From Lautropia sp. (lineage in GTDB: Bacteria > Pseudomonadota > Gammaproteobacteria > Burkholderiales > Burkholderiaceae_E), in assembly GCA_030532895.1 (NCBI GenBank), contig JAUNKF010000012.1:34974-98973 (forward strand): a DNA stretch of 64,000 nucleotides, written 5' to 3'. Position numbers and translations under genes: made by a program. The notes under the pieces are model-generated. The model was not told where the DNA came from and searched no databases. It saw nothing but the letters and a program-made list of their open reading frames with translations. Shown here in pieces: positions 24,968 through 34,742 of this stretch; the stretch's first letter is position 1; every line of letters begins with the position of its first letter.

Positions 24968-27181
24968 ATGACCCATACCCCGCTATCGAATGACCTGAAC
25001 GCTGGCTTGGACATGCCTGCCGGCGCAGGCGAGGGCGAATCCTCGGCCGGGTGGCCGCTGTTTGCCGACGAGCACGACACCCAAGCCTCGGTGGCCTCGT
25101 CCTTCGTCAGCAGTGGCTGGCCGACCTTTCCGGAGCCAGCCTTGGCGCGCCGCATGGCCAACGCCGTTCGCATGCTGTCCGTCGATGCGGTGGAAAAGGC
25201 CCGATCCGGTCATCCGGGCATGCCGATGGGCATGGCCGACATCGCCGTGGCCCTGTGGGGCGCGCACCTGAAGCACAGCCCGGCTCATCCGGGCTGGTTC
25301 GATCGTGATCGCTTCGTGCTCTCCAACGGGCACGGTTCGATGCTGCTGTATTCGTTGCTGCACCTCACGGGTTACGACCTGTCGATCGACGACATCCAGC
25401 AGTTCCGTCAGCTGCATGCCAAAACGCCGGGCCACCCCGAGAATGGCATCACGCCGGGCGTTGAAACCACCACCGGCCCGCTGGGGCAGGGCATTGCCAA
25501 TGCCGTGGGCATGGCGCTGGCAGAAAAACTGCTGGCCGCCGAGTTCAACCGGCCGGGCTTCGACATCGTCGATCACTTCACCTGGGCCTTCGTCGGCGAT
25601 GGCTGCCTGATGGAAGGCATCTCGCACGAGGTATGCTCGCTCGCCAGCGTGTTGCGCCTCTCGAAGCTCGTGGCCTTCTACGACGACAACGGCATCTCCA
25701 TCGATGGCGATGTGCGTCACTGGTATCGGGACGACACGCCGGCTCGTTTCGAGGCCTATGGCTGGAACGTGATCGACGCGGTGGATGGCCATGATGCCTG
25801 GGCCGTGGCGCAAGCCATCCAGCAGGCCCGCGAGTGGGGCACCGAAGGCCGCCTCGTCGGTGAAAACGGTGAGCGCCGCTTTGCGCCCACGCTCATCGTC
25901 TGCAAGACGACGATCGGCAAAGGCTCGCCCAACCGCGCCGGTACGGCCAAATCGCACGGCGAGGCACTGGGGCCGGATGAGGTCGCCGCCACCCGTCGTG
26001 AGCTGGACTGGCCTTATGCCCCTTTCGAGATTCCGGCCGACCTTTATGCGGCCTGGGATGCCAAGGCCGTGGGCGAAGAGCGGCACGACCGCTGGCAGGA
26101 TCTGTTTGAAGCCTATGGGAACCAGTATCCGGATCAGGCGGCCGAGCTGAGCCGTCGCATGCGCGGCGTGCTGCCCGAGGACTGGGAAGACATCGTGGAC
26201 AACATGATCATGGATGTCGTCACCCAGGGTGAGAGCATCGCCACGCGGGCTGCCTCGCAGCGTGCGCTGAATTATCTTGGCCCGGCACTGCCCGAATTGC
26301 TGGGCGGCTCGGCCGACCTCACCGGCAGCAACCTCACCAACTGGCAGGGCGTGACCGCGCTGAGGGCCGATGAAGACAGTGATGACGAGCTGAACGGTGG
26401 CCGTCACATCAACTATGGCGTGCGCGAGTTCGGCATGGCGGCGCTGATGAATGGTCTGGCGCTGCATGGCGGCTTCATCCCCTACGGCGGCACCTTCATG
26501 GTGTTTTCGGACTATGCCCGGAATGCGCTTCGGATGGCGGCGCTCACCAGGCAGCGCGTCATCCACGTGCTGACCCACGACTCCATCGGTCTGGGCGAGG
26601 ATGGCCCCACCCACCAGCCGATCGAGCATGCAGCTTCGCTGCGGCTGATCCCCAACATGGATGTCTGGCGTCCGGCCGATTCGGTCGAGACGGCCATCGC
26701 CTGGCAGGCGGCCATCGAGAACGAAGAGCGCCCCACCTGCCTCTTGCTCTCGCGTCAGGGCCTGCCCTTCATCGAGCGCGAGGTGGTGGATGTGGACGAC
26801 ATCCGTCGGGGCGCCTATGAGGTTTACAAGCCGCGGGCGGCCAAGGCCGTGCTGATCGCCACGGGTTCCGAGGTGTCGCTGGCGCTGGCTGCGGCCAAAC
26901 AGCTGGGGGAAGAAGGCATTCGGGTTCGGGTGGTCTCGATGCCATCGACGACGACATTCGACCGGCAGGAGACGAGCTTCAAGCGTCGTTTGCTGCCTGA
27001 CGACCTTCCACGCATCGTCGTGGAAGCCGGTGTAACCGATTTCTGGTGGAAGTATCGCCCCGAGGCGGTTGTCGGGATCGACCGCTTTGGTGAGTCGGCG
27101 CCTGCATCGGCACTGAACCGGCACTTTGGCATGACGGCAGAGAATGTGGCTGCCACCGTGCGTCAGGTGCTGGGTCGCTGA
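24968..27181 (+). CDS. tkt: Transketolase
   Basis: This thiamine-diphosphate enzyme moves two-carbon units in the pentose phosphate pathway. The 737-residue protein has the full family order: [35 protein letters not shown], the TPP motif [13 protein letters not shown] (with [10 protein letters not shown]), [19 protein letters not shown] holding the catalytic Glu, and [18 protein letters not shown]. The ATG at 24968 is chosen because upstream sequence is unlike the family. About 50 extra residues precede the usual start at [24 protein letters not shown] -10-like box lies at about 24897. First gene of the tkt-gap-pgk run. Confidence 0.96.
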   Translation: MTHTPLSNDLNAGLDMPAGAGEGESSAGWPLFADEHDTQASVASSFVSSGWPTFPEPALARRMANAVRMLSVDAVEKARSGHPGMPMGMADIAVALWGAHLKHSPAHPGWFDRDRFVLSNGHGSMLLYSLLHLTGYDLSIDDIQQFRQLHAKTPGHPENGITPGVETTTGPLGQGIANAVGMALAEKLLAAEFNRPGFDIVDHFTWAFVGDGCLMEGISHEVCSLASVLRLSKLVAFYDDNGISIDGDVRHWYRDDTPARFEAYGWNVIDAVDGHDAWAVAQAIQQAREWGTEGRLVGENGERRFAPTLIVCKTTIGKGSPNRAGTAKSHGEALGPDEVAATRRELDWPYAPFEIPADLYAAWDAKAVGEERHDRWQDLFEAYGNQYPDQAAELSRRMRGVLPEDWEDIVDNMIMDVVTQGESIATRAASQRALNYLGPALPELLGGSADLTGSNLTNWQGVTALRADEDSDDELNGGRHINYGVREFGMAALMNGLALHGGFIPYGGTFMVFSDYARNALRMAALTRQRVIHVLTHDSIGLGEDGPTHQPIEHAASLRLIPNMDVWRPADSVETAIAWQAAIENEERPTCLLLSRQGLPFIEREVVDVDDIRRGAYEVYKPRAAKAVLIATGSEVSLALAAAKQLGEEGIRVRVVSMPSTTTFDRQETSFKRRLLPDDLPRIVVEAGVTDFWWKYRPEAVVGIDRFGESAPASALNRHFGMTAENVAATVRQVLGR

Positions 27182-27212
27182 TCCTTTTTGATCAAACTGA
27201 GGAAGAAAGAAA

Positions 27213-28226
27213 ATGACGATTCGCGTTGCAATCAATGGTTATGGCCGTATCGGTCGGAACGTACTGCGTGCGCACTACGAGGGCGGCAAGAAGCATGACA
27301 TCGAGATCGTTGCCATCAACGATCTGGGCAAGCCCGAAACCAATGCTCACCTGACCCGTTACGACACCGCGCATGGCCCGTTCAATGCGAAAGTTGAAGT
27401 GGACGGTGATTGCCTGGTGGTCAATGGCGACCGCATCAAGGTGCTGGCCGAGCGTGATCCCGCCAAACTGCCTTGGGGCGACCTGAAGGTCGACGTGGTG
27501 CTGGAGTGCACGGGTCTGTTCACCTCGAAGGAAAAAGCCGGTGCCCACATCGCCGCAGGTGCGAAGAAAGTGATCATCTCGGCGCCGGGTGGCAAGGACG
27601 TGGACGCGACCGTCGTCTATGGCGTGAACCAGGACGTGCTGAAAGCATCCGACACCGTGATCTCGAACGCTTCCTGCACCACCAACTGCCTGGCGCCGCT
27701 GGTCAAGCCGCTGCATGACAAGATCGGTCTGGTCAACGGCCTGATGACCACGGTGCACGCCTACACCAACGACCAGGTGCTGACGGATGTGTACCACTCC
27801 GACCTGCGTCGCGCCCGTTCGGCCACGATGTCGATGATTCCGACGAAAACCGGTGCCGCTGCTGCGGTGGGTCTGGTGTTGCCCGAGCTGAATGGCAAGC
27901 TGGATGGCTTTGCCGTTCGTGTGCCGACCATCAACGTCTCGCTGGTTGACCTCTCCTTCATCGCCGCGCGTGACACGACGGTGGACGAAGTCAATGCCGT
28001 GCTGAAGGAAGCCTCCGAGAGCGCCGCGCTCAAGGGCATCCTCAACTACAACACCGAGCCGCTGGTGTCGATCGACTTCAACCACTCGCCGGCTTCCTCC
28101 ACCTTCGATTCGACCCTGACCAAGGTCTCGGGTCGTCTGGTGAAGGTCTCCAGCTGGTACGACAACGAGTGGGGCTTCTCGAACCGGATGCTCGACACCA
28201 CCGTTGCGCTGATGAACGCCAAGTAA
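27213..28226 (+). CDS. gap: Glyceraldehyde-3-phosphate dehydrogenase, type I
   Basis: This is the NAD-dependent glycolytic enzyme, 337 residues. It begins [20 protein letters not shown] with the Rossmann motif GYGRIGR, has the catalytic [12 protein letters not shown] (nucleophilic Cys near 157) and the [15 protein letters not shown] and [13 protein letters not shown] motifs. The NAD-site residue after strand two reads AINDLG, the NAD-preferring form. GAGGAAGAAAG precedes the start, 31 bp after tkt, consistent with co-transcription. Confidence 0.97.
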   Translation: MTIRVAINGYGRIGRNVLRAHYEGGKKHDIEIVAINDLGKPETNAHLTRYDTAHGPFNAKVEVDGDCLVVNGDRIKVLAERDPAKLPWGDLKVDVVLECTGLFTSKEKAGAHIAAGAKKVIISAPGGKDVDATVVYGVNQDVLKASDTVISNASCTTNCLAPLVKPLHDKIGLVNGLMTTVHAYTNDQVLTDVYHSDLRRARSATMSMIPTKTGAAAAVGLVLPELNGKLDGFAVRVPTINVSLVDLSFIAARDTTVDEVNAVLKEASESAALKGILNYNTEPLVSIDFNHSPASSTFDSTLTKVSGRLVKVSSWYDNEWGFSNRMLDTTVALMNAK

Positions 28227-28588
28227 TTCATTGGCGACATGGTCATCGGCTCAGCCCGCTCGCATGATGGGTGGATGGCAGAGCCGGGATGACTTGTTGT
28301 GGATGGCGGGTTGTGCGCCCTGATCAGGTGCCTGCCTGCCCTCCTTGAAAGATGATGGAACGTGTCATGCACTTACTCGTCCCCGCGAAAGTCCCTCTGG
28401 GCGCGCAGCACGGCGTTGCCCGCCTGTTTTAGGGGCAGCGGTGTGTCATCTTTCGATCCAGCGGCCATTGTTCTGGTTCTGCCACTGACGAGTGGCAGGG
28501 GGTCAGGGCATCGGGCCGCTTTTGTTTTGTCCATGATTCTGGTGGTTTGGTGGCTGATTGGCTGTCAGACCGCTTCTCGGAGCTTCTG
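28227..28588. other. Intergenic region between gap and pgk
   Basis: This 362 bp gap holds a copy of the dispersed repeat (28361-28423) and no supported gene. CGGAGCTTCTG before 28589 supplies the pgk ribosome-binding site. The gap is long for an operon, so pgk may have its own promoter. Confidence 0.4.
28361..28423 (+). repeat. Dispersed intergenic repeat, long copy between gap and pgk
   Basis: CGTGTCATGCACTTACTCGT, then CCCCGCGAAAGTCCCTCTGGG and CGCGCAGCACGGCGTTGCC, match the end of the 24522-24815 element over about 60 bases with few changes. It is the longest solo copy in the window and best defines the family: an end block (GTGTCATGCACTTATTCGTC), a GC block (CCCGCGAAAG) and a CTCTGGGCGCGCAGCAC block. 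Confidence 0.7.
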
Positions 28589-29770
28589 ATGAAATTCAAA
28601 CGACTGGCCGACCTCGACCTGAAGGGAAAGAAGGTGTTCATTCGCAGCGACTTCAACGTGCCGCTGGATGACAACCGCAACATCACGGATGACACCCGCA
28701 TCCGCGCCTCGGTGCCGGCCATCAAGACCGCGCTGGACAAGGGCGCTGCCGTGATGGTGACATCACATCTGGGCCGTCCCAAGGAAGGGGAGTTCAAGCC
28801 CGAGGATTCGCTGGCGCCGGTGGCCAGGCGTCTGGAAGAGCTTCTGGGTGTGCCCGTGCGCCTGCAGGCGGACTGGGTGGAAGGCGGCTTTCCGCTGGCG
28901 GCCGGTGATGTGGTGGTGCTTGAAAACACCCGCTGCAACAAGGGCGAGAAAAAGGACGATGAGGCGCTGGCCAAGAAATACGCCGCCCTCTGCGACGTGT
29001 ACGTGAACGACGCCTTTGGCACGGCCCACCGCGCCGAGGCTTCCACGCACGGCATTGCCCGTTTTGCCCCGGTGGCAGCGGCTGGCCCGCTGCTGGCTGC
29101 CGAACTGGATGCGCTGGGCAAGGCGCTGCACAACCCGGCTCACCCGATGGTGGCCATCGTGGCCGGCTCCAAGGTCTCGACCAAGCTCACCATTCTGGAT
29201 TCACTGGCCGACAAGGTGGACAACCTGATCGTGGGTGGCGGCATCGCCAACACCTTCATGCTGGCCGCCGGCCTGCCCATTGGCAAATCGCTGGCCGAAC
29301 CGGATCTGGTGGCCGATGCGAAGAAGATCATCGAGAAGATGAAGGCGCGTGGCGCCGAGGTGCCCATCCCCGAGGACGTGGTGGTGGCCAAAGCCTTTGC
29401 CGCCGATGCCGAAGCCACCGTGAAGGACGCCAAGGACGTGGCCGAGGATGACATGATTCTCGACATCGGCCCCAAGACCGCGGCCAAGCTCGCTGAGCAG
29501 CTGAAGGCCGCTGGCACCATCGTCTGGAACGGCCCGGTGGGCGTCTTCGAGTTTGATGCCTTTGCCAAGGGCACCGAAGTGCTGGCCCGCGCCATTGCCG
29601 ATTCCAGGGGCTTTTCCATTGCTGGTGGCGGCGACACGCTGGCCGCCATCGCCAAGTTTGGCATCACCGAGCAGATCAGCTACATCTCCACCGGCGGCGG
29701 CGCCTTCCTCGAATTCCTCGAAGGCCGCACGTTGCCTGCCGTGGCGGCGCTGGAGGCGGCTGCGGGTTGA
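28589..29770 (+). CDS. pgk: Phosphoglycerate kinase
   Basis: This glycolytic, ATP-generating kinase has 393 residues. It opens with [19 protein letters not shown], has [35 protein letters not shown] and the C-domain [26 protein letters not shown] and GGGDTLAAI motifs, all intact. The ATG at 28589 follows CGGAGCTTCTG. In many Burkholderiales pyk and fba follow pgk directly; here they are 15 kb away. Confidence 0.97.
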   Translation: MKFKRLADLDLKGKKVFIRSDFNVPLDDNRNITDDTRIRASVPAIKTALDKGAAVMVTSHLGRPKEGEFKPEDSLAPVARRLEELLGVPVRLQADWVEGGFPLAAGDVVVLENTRCNKGEKKDDEALAKKYAALCDVYVNDAFGTAHRAEASTHGIARFAPVAAAGPLLAAELDALGKALHNPAHPMVAIVAGSKVSTKLTILDSLADKVDNLIVGGGIANTFMLAAGLPIGKSLAEPDLVADAKKIIEKMKARGAEVPIPEDVVVAKAFAADAEATVKDAKDVAEDDMILDIGPKTAAKLAEQLKAAGTIVWNGPVGVFEFDAFAKGTEVLARAIADSRGFSIAGGGDTLAAIAKFGITEQISYISTGGGAFLEFLEGRTLPAVAALEAAAG

Positions 29771-29916
29771 TGGCCGTTCCGTTTGCCCCGTGCTGTATGG
29801 CGGGGCAGGTGCGGATATGATGGAGGGCCTTATTTGATTTGATGGCAAATGGCTTGGGACATTGACTGTTATGCCTGCTGGTTGAGGCCGCTTGCCTCTT
29901 CTGTCCGTGCCATGAT

Positions 29917-29961
29917 GAAAAAAGCCGACGAACCTCCGGGTGGGGGAATGTCGGCTTTTTC
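29917..29961. terminator. Strong bidirectional terminator after pgk
   Basis: AAAAAAGCCGAC (29918-29929) pairs with GTCGGCTTTTT (29950-29960) around a 20-base loop; A and T runs on the two sides make it work in either direction. It closes the tkt-gap-pgk run and also faces the end of the leftward lipoprotein gene. Right of it, CAGTGC..GCACTG (29981-29999) around GTGTCAT is a short relative of the dispersed repeat. Confidence 0.8.
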
Positions 29962-30083
29962 CGTGACGGGCAGGCGGTTTCAGTGCGTGTCATGCACTGA
30001 GTTGTTCCCAGAAAGTATCTTCAGGTGTGCATCAGAAGATCTGGGAAAATGAGGCTGCTGCCTGCTTTGATCAGCTTTGATTG

Positions 30084-30656
30084 TCAGAGCTGGAGATGGC
30101 AGTGGATGGCCTCATCGGTGTTGCTAACCTCAATTTTCAGATTTTTGTCGAGGTTCTGGTTGTAGTTGAGGAATACCTTTGCACTCATGCCATCTGCCTG
30201 TTTGCCGATCACGGCCCAGATCAGGTTATAGTTGCCTGGGCCTGAGTGCGTCACTTTGCTGTAGGATGGAGCAATATTGGGTTGAAGCTGGAGCCTCAGG
30301 TTGCCACGAGTGGCTTCGGTGTTGCCGTTCGCCTCAATCTTGACCGTGCAGCTTTCCTTCGTGAAAGCATCGATGCCGGCGTAGATCCCTGCCAAACAGG
30401 CTGCGGCACCGACAGCATTGTTGCTGATCAGACTTGGGCAGGCATCGAGGCGTGCTTGAATGGCGGCCTTGTCATCTGCAGGACTTGGTGCACTGTCGTT
30501 GCCATTTGGCGTTGTCGGGGTGTTGGTATTGCTCGTGTTGTTCACGCCCCCTGTATTGTCACCAGCCGGGGCCGGCGTACCGCCGCCACCACCGCCTCCA
30601 CCACCACAAGCGGCCAGCGCCGTCAGCATCATCAGGGAAAGCAGTTTCTTTTTCAT
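30084..30656 (-). CDS. Putative lipoprotein with poly-glycine tract (paralogue 1)
   Basis: A 190-residue secreted lipoprotein of unknown family. The signal KKKLLSLMMLTALAAC gives a lipobox with Cys17, followed by nine glycines and a Thr/Asn/Pro-rich linker to about residue 60. The folded part carries CLAGIYAGIDAFTKESCTV, then IEANGNTEATRGNLRLQLQ. The same pattern, C-LAG-Y-G-DAFT-E-CT-I-ANG--EA-RG-L, occurs in the next gene, so the two are tandem duplicates. The glycine run is encoded by varied GGN codons and should change only in whole codons. Confidence 0.75.
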   Translation of the reverse strand: MKKKLLSLMMLTALAACGGGGGGGGGTPAPAGDNTGGVNNTSNTNTPTTPNGNDSAPSPADDKAAIQARLDACPSLISNNAVGAAACLAGIYAGIDAFTKESCTVKIEANGNTEATRGNLRLQLQPNIAPSYSKVTHSGPGNYNLIWAVIGKQADGMSAKVFLNYNQNLDKNLKIEVSNTDEAIHCHLQL

Positions 30657-30942
30657 GTTGGTTCTCTGTGCGGAAAGGAAAGGCGTGACGGCAGCTTTGT
30701 GCCAAAGTCGTTGAGCGGAGGTTGTTCAACGGCCAAAACCACGTTCATGCATGCCACGGCATCAGTCATCTGCGCCATGCGCCGTCATGCTCGGCCAAGC
30801 TGTGGTGCGTGGCAACGATGGCAGGATCAATGGTCGAGCCAACGGTATGGCCGGCGCTCGGGTATTGATCGGTGGCGACGGCGATTACCTGTCTCTTTGG
30901 CCGAGCATCGGGCTTCAGCCTTGTCTTGGTGCGTGCTGTCTG

Positions 30943-31539
30943 TCAGCGCTGAATGTCGCAGATGATCGAGGTCATCTCGTTGAGCGACGGGTGTTGGTGG
31001 TGAACTTCAATCGTCAGCTTTTCGTCATGCAGTGCGTTGAAGTTGAACAGCACTTTTTTATCCGAGCCGTTGTCGTCGCTTTTCGTGGCCATCCAGTGGA
31101 TGCTGTAACCGACCGGCGAGAGGTTGGCTTTGGGGATATAGGCCACTTTGGAGAAGTCCGATGCCATGTCCTGCTGATTCATTGAAATGTTCAACGTGCC
31201 GCGGCTGGCTTCCATGCCACCGTTGGCATCGATCCGGATGGTGCAAACCTCGCTCGTGAAGGCATCGACGCCGCTGTAGGTGCCGGCGAGGCAGCCGGCC
31301 GTATCCGGCGTGTCGATGGTGTCGACAAAGGGGCAGGCATCGAGAAGCGGGGTGCTGTTTGCGGGGGTGGCGGGCAGGTCGGCGTTGGCTGGCATGATGC
31401 CAACAGGGGCGGTCATTTCATCGGGCGTCTCGGCATTCATGCCGCTGCTACGATACGCTTCAACGTTGCCGCCACCACTGCAAGCCGCCAGTGTCGTGAG
31501 CATCACCCCTGAAAGTAGCGCTTTGATCATCTGATTCAT
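30943..31539 (-). CDS. Putative lipoprotein (paralogue 2)
   Basis: This 198-residue relative of the preceding gene has a signal ending LTTLAAC (Cys20), a short SGGG spacer, a linker, and the shared domain with CLAGTYSGVDAFTSEVCTI and IDANGGMEASRGTLNISMNQ. Conserved Cys pairs (near DACPFVD and CLAG, and the late IICDI) suggest disulfides in the periplasm. I do not recognise the family. The 286 bp gap to paralogue 1 suggests separate transcription. The function is unknown; a surface or periplasmic binding role is only a guess. Confidence 0.7.
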   Translation of the reverse strand: MNQMIKALLSGVMLTTLAACSGGGNVEAYRSSGMNAETPDEMTAPVGIMPANADLPATPANSTPLLDACPFVDTIDTPDTAGCLAGTYSGVDAFTSEVCTIRIDANGGMEASRGTLNISMNQQDMASDFSKVAYIPKANLSPVGYSIHWMATKSDDNGSDKKVLFNFNALHDEKLTIEVHHQHPSLNEMTSIICDIQR

Positions 31540-31833
31540 CGTCTATGTCAAAGATTGGCGGCTGATCATCGTGTGGCATGACAGGCCGATTACCCGGAAA
31601 GGCAGGCCGATATTCAGGGGAAGCTGGCAGCAAAAACCAGGGCGGCGGGATGAACGGGCTTGATGGCGATCTGGCTGGTTGGGTGTCGTGGTTCAGACGG
31701 GCCGCCCGGTACGCAACGAGCCCTGCCACGGGGGGCGGGCCATGTGGTGCGGACAGTCTCGATGCACCACGCCATCTGACATGTTTTGCGCTACAGTCCA
31801 GGGAGGATGTCAATGTCAACCAAGGAGATGAAG

Positions 31834-32220
31834 ATGAGCCAACAGGATCACGAGGCCGGCATGGCGCGGCGCACGCAGGTGATGGGGGCGGATTTCGTCG
31901 AGCGTGCGATGAAGTCGGCCGATGCGTTCTCGGCGCCCTTGCAGGCGTGGATCAACGAGCATGCCTGGGGCAGCACCTGGCAGCGCGAGGGGATCGACCT
32001 GAAAACCCGTAGCCTGTGCACCTGCGCGATGCTGGCGGCGTTGGGCCGCAGCCATGAGCTGAAGGGGCATATCCGGGGCGCGATCAACAACGGTGCCTCG
32101 GTGGAGGAAATTCGCGAGGTGCTGCTGCACAGCGCGATCTATGCCGGCGCACCGGCCGCCGTGGAGGGCTTCCGCGTGGCCCGTGAGGTGTTGACGGAGC
32201 TGAACCTGCTGCCCGAGTAG
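31834..32220 (+). CDS. Carboxymuconolactone decarboxylase-like protein
   Basis: This 128-residue protein is of the AhpD/CMD fold. Its pattern LQAWINEHAWGSTWQREGID, LKTRSLCTCAMLAALGRSHEL, HIRGAINNGASVEEIREVLLH and AIYAGAPAAVEGFRVA is that of PcaC-type 4-carboxymuconolactone decarboxylases. The usual Cys-x-x-Cys peroxidase pair of AhpD is not present in that form (CTC only). No other protocatechuate genes are nearby, so the substrate is uncertain. Start choice: ATG 31834 has AGGAG six bases upstream; ATG 31813 with GGGAGG is an alternative that adds seven residues. Confidence 0.85.
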   Translation: MSQQDHEAGMARRTQVMGADFVERAMKSADAFSAPLQAWINEHAWGSTWQREGIDLKTRSLCTCAMLAALGRSHELKGHIRGAINNGASVEEIREVLLHSAIYAGAPAAVEGFRVAREVLTELNLLPE

Positions 32221-32324
32221 TGCGCTTTGGTTGTCCGTGGCGCATCAGCCCCTGCGAGACATGAAGCGGCAGCGGGTTGGATGCGCGCCGCTCACACGCC
32301 TGGCAGATGAGTGGCCGCTGAGCG

Positions 32325-32843
32325 TCATTTCCGCTGATAGGCCGTTTCGTTCAGGTTCAACCATTGGCGCTTGTCATCTGAAAAATAGGTGATGACCTGC
32401 CGCACGCTGCCGTCGTTGCCTGTCAGTTCGAGGGCATAAGGTGTGAGGATGCCATAGCGCCCTTGCTGGATGCCTTTGCCCTTGCCGACGGCAGTCGTGG
32501 CCTTGGGCGTGGTGATGCCGTCACCCATCTGGGTGTGGCCGCTGAAATAGTGGTCGGTTTCATAGCGTCCGTCCGGGTAGAACTCGATCCGGTTCTTGGT
32601 GACGGCCACGGTGGTGCCGAAGGCATGGCCCCGGTCGGCGTTGTAGTAGCCGGGCAGTGTCTTGGCCGTGACGCCGTGGGTAGGATCGCCTTGGAGGCTT
32701 TGCCAGCCCTGGCCTGCTTTCGTGCCCTGATACTGGTAGCCCTTGCCGTGCTTGCGCCAGGTGCCGTTGGGCTTGCCGTTGGTGTAGAGGCGCCCATCCT
32801 TCAGCAGGACATGGGTGGTTTCGATCACTTCCAGACCGTACAC
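32325..32843 (-). CDS. Hypothetical protein, probably 5'-damaged
   Basis: The first usable start is a GTG at 32843, giving 172 residues (YGLEVIETTHVLLKDGRLYT, ..GTWRKHGKGYQYQG.., HYFSGHTQMGDG). But the same frame stays open for about 90 more codons upstream, with plausible coding sequence (KRFAFSAHNIQTVLNHARTT preceded by a Ser/Ala-rich linker) and no ATG, GTG or TTG start, until a stop near 33119 inside the hemN 3' end. The reading frame thus seems to have lost its beginning, including any signal peptide, at a junction with hemN. The family is not recognised; it may be an extracytoplasmic Gly/Tyr-rich repeat protein. Confidence 0.5.
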   Translation of the reverse strand: MYGLEVIETTHVLLKDGRLYTNGKPNGTWRKHGKGYQYQGTKAGQGWQSLQGDPTHGVTAKTLPGYYNADRGHAFGTTVAVTKNRIEFYPDGRYETDHYFSGHTQMGDGITTPKATTAVGKGKGIQQGRYGILTPYALELTGNDGSVRQVITYFSDDKRQWLNLNETAYQRK

Positions 32844-33073
32844 ATCGTAGGTGGTTCTGGCGTGGTTCAGTACGGTCTGGATATTGTGGGCGGAGAAGGC
32901 AAAACGCTTGTTTCCTTGGCTGCTGCGCTGGCTGCCGGTGCTTGATGATGAGGAGCTGTCGCCTGATGACGTGCCTGCCGCTGATGAGCTGGCGTCATCG
33001 GGGCTGGAGGCGGCTGCTCTGGCATGAGTGCTGGCGGCCTGCGATGAGGGGCGGCTGGCCGCGGCTGATGTGT

Positions 33074-34516
33074 TCAGGCCGAGACTGGCTTTGGTTGAAA
33101 CGGCATCGGCTGCGCTTCATAGAGATGCGCGTTGACCTGCTGGTGCTGTGCCTGCTCGCGTTGGCGCCGACGCAGCTGGGCGTGGCGGTCGAAGCACATG
33201 GCGATGCTTCGCAAGAAGTAGCGGCCCATCGGTGTGACCTGGATGCCGCTGTCGTCACGGGTGACGAGACCGCCTTCGATGAACCGTTCGAGATCGATCA
33301 GCTCGTGGTGAAAGTAGCGCAGCGGGTCGATCAGGAAACGGTCGCCCACCGACTGGAAATCGAGCCGGCCCTGGCACATCAGCTCCATGATGACGGCCCG
33401 TTGCAGCGTGTCTTCGCTGCTCAGCTCGATGCCGCGGGCAATGGGCAGGCGTCCGGCCTCGATGGCCTGCGTCCAGGGTTTCAGCTCGCGATGATTCTGG
33501 GAATAACTGGGGCCGATGGCGCTGATGGACGACACGCCCAGGCCGATCATGTCGTCATCGGGCATGGCGGTGTAGCCCATGAAGTTGCGGCGCAGCGTGC
33601 CCCGGTCGAGCGCCAGCGCCAGTTCGTCATCGGGCAGGGCAAAATGATCCATGCCGATATAACGGTAGCCAGCCTCATTCAGCCTGGTGATGGCCAGGTG
33701 CAGCATCTGCGTGCGCAGGTGCAGGTCTGGCAGCTCGGATGCCTTGATCAGTCGCTGTGCCTTGAAGCGGCTTGGCATGTGGGCGTAGCCGTAGATGGCC
33801 AGTCGGCCAGGGCGCAGCTCGGCGATGCGGTCGAGCGTGCGGGCGAGGCTGTCGAGCGTTTGCCGGGGCAGGCCATACACGAGATCGATGTTGACCGAGC
33901 GGAAATCCAGTGCCTTGGCCTGCTGCATCAGCGAGACGATCATCGCCTCGGGCTGGATGCGGTGGATGGCCTCCTGCACGGCCGGGTTCAGATCCTGCAC
34001 GCCGAAGCTGACGCGGTTGAAGCCCATGCGGCGGATGTTTTCCATCCGCGCGGCGTCGACGGTGCGCGGGTCGACCTCGATGGAGCGCTCGGCATGGGGC
34101 TGGTAGCCGATCTGCTCGTCGAGGGTTTGTACCAATGCGCGCAGCAGTTCGTCGTTGAAAAATGTGGGGGTGCCACCGCCCAGATGGAGCTGCGAGATGG
34201 GCACATCATCCGGCAGGTGGGCAGCATAGAGCTGGATTTCCTGCTTCAGCGTCTGGAAATATCGGTCTGCCCGTGAAAAATCCTTCGTGCCGATACGATT
34301 GCAGGCGCAATAATGGCAGATGCTTTCGCAGAAAGGGATATGGACATAAACCGTGACTGGCTTGCCAGGCTGGCGCAGTGAGCGGTTGTTGAGCCACCAC
34401 GCCTGTTTTTCGGCATCGAAAGCCTCGGCAAAGTGATCAGCCGTCGGGTATGAGGTATACCGCGGGCCGGGTTGATCAAACAGGCTGATTTGCTCGAAGG
34501 TTGGCATGGTGTCCAT
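33074..34516 (-). CDS. hemN: Oxygen-independent coproporphyrinogen III oxidase
   Basis: This radical-SAM enzyme makes protoporphyrinogen IX without oxygen. The 480-residue protein has PRYTSYPTADHF near the start and the 4Fe-4S motif FCESICHYCACN (Cys63, Cys67, Cys70), followed by LHLGGGTPTF and VSFGVQDL. The C-terminal HemN domain is complete, ending in a Gln-rich tail. It is divergent from fnr, with a perfect FNR box between them, so anaerobic induction is expected. It supplies heme when oxygen is low, when the cbb3 oxidase encoded nearby is used. Confidence 0.96.
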   Translation of the reverse strand: MDTMPTFEQISLFDQPGPRYTSYPTADHFAEAFDAEKQAWWLNNRSLRQPGKPVTVYVHIPFCESICHYCACNRIGTKDFSRADRYFQTLKQEIQLYAAHLPDDVPISQLHLGGGTPTFFNDELLRALVQTLDEQIGYQPHAERSIEVDPRTVDAARMENIRRMGFNRVSFGVQDLNPAVQEAIHRIQPEAMIVSLMQQAKALDFRSVNIDLVYGLPRQTLDSLARTLDRIAELRPGRLAIYGYAHMPSRFKAQRLIKASELPDLHLRTQMLHLAITRLNEAGYRYIGMDHFALPDDELALALDRGTLRRNFMGYTAMPDDDMIGLGVSSISAIGPSYSQNHRELKPWTQAIEAGRLPIARGIELSSEDTLQRAVIMELMCQGRLDFQSVGDRFLIDPLRYFHHELIDLERFIEGGLVTRDDSGIQVTPMGRYFLRSIAMCFDRHAQLRRRQREQAQHQQVNAHLYEAQPMPFQPKPVSA

Positions 34517-34552
34517 GACTGCATAGCATGCCGGATCGGTTCTGCCGCGGTT

Positions 34553-34566
34553 TTGATCTTGATCAA
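34553..34566. promoter_or_regulatory. Perfect FNR box between hemN and fnr
   Basis: TTGATCTTGATCAA equals the FNR consensus TTGAT-N4-ATCAA. Its centre lies 43 bp upstream of the hemN ATG. Toward fnr it ends only eight bases before a perfect TATAAT, so there it covers the -35 region. Bound FNR would be expected to block the fnr promoter; for hemN, activation would need a promoter placed very close to the start codon. The box is certain as sequence; the signs of regulation are inferred. Confidence 0.88.
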
Positions 34567-34574
34567 CGCCCGCC

Positions 34575-34580
34575 TATAAT
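34575..34580 (+). promoter_or_regulatory. Perfect -10 box of the fnr promoter
   Basis: TATAAT lies 168 bp upstream of the fnr ATG used here, predicting a 5' leader of roughly 150 bases. The FNR box occupies the place of the -35 element, suggesting autorepression. Confidence 0.6.
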
Positions 34581-34742
34581 AGACGGATGCCGTCTTGATG
34601 CTGGGTTTGGTACACGGCTGCTGTTGCTTTCCGACGATGCGTCTGCGATGTCCCGCCGCCCAAGCTCCTGGGGGTGTATGCGGGAGTGGGGCCGTTTCCG
34701 CGTACCCGTTTGCGCTTGCATGTTTCCCGGATCGTCAGCTTC

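Noticed and set aside
24983..27235. Minus-strand open frame of 750 codons opposite transketolase
   Set aside because: It is the antisense shadow of tkt, rich in His, Arg and Gln, with no recognisable motif and no ribosome-binding site.
30600..30650. GGN run in the lipoprotein gene as a phase-variable tract
   Set aside because: The repeat unit is a codon, so length changes keep the frame and would not switch the gene off.
32942..34276. Plus-strand open frame of 444 codons opposite hemN
   Set aside because: hemN has all radical-SAM motifs on the other strand; this frame has none.
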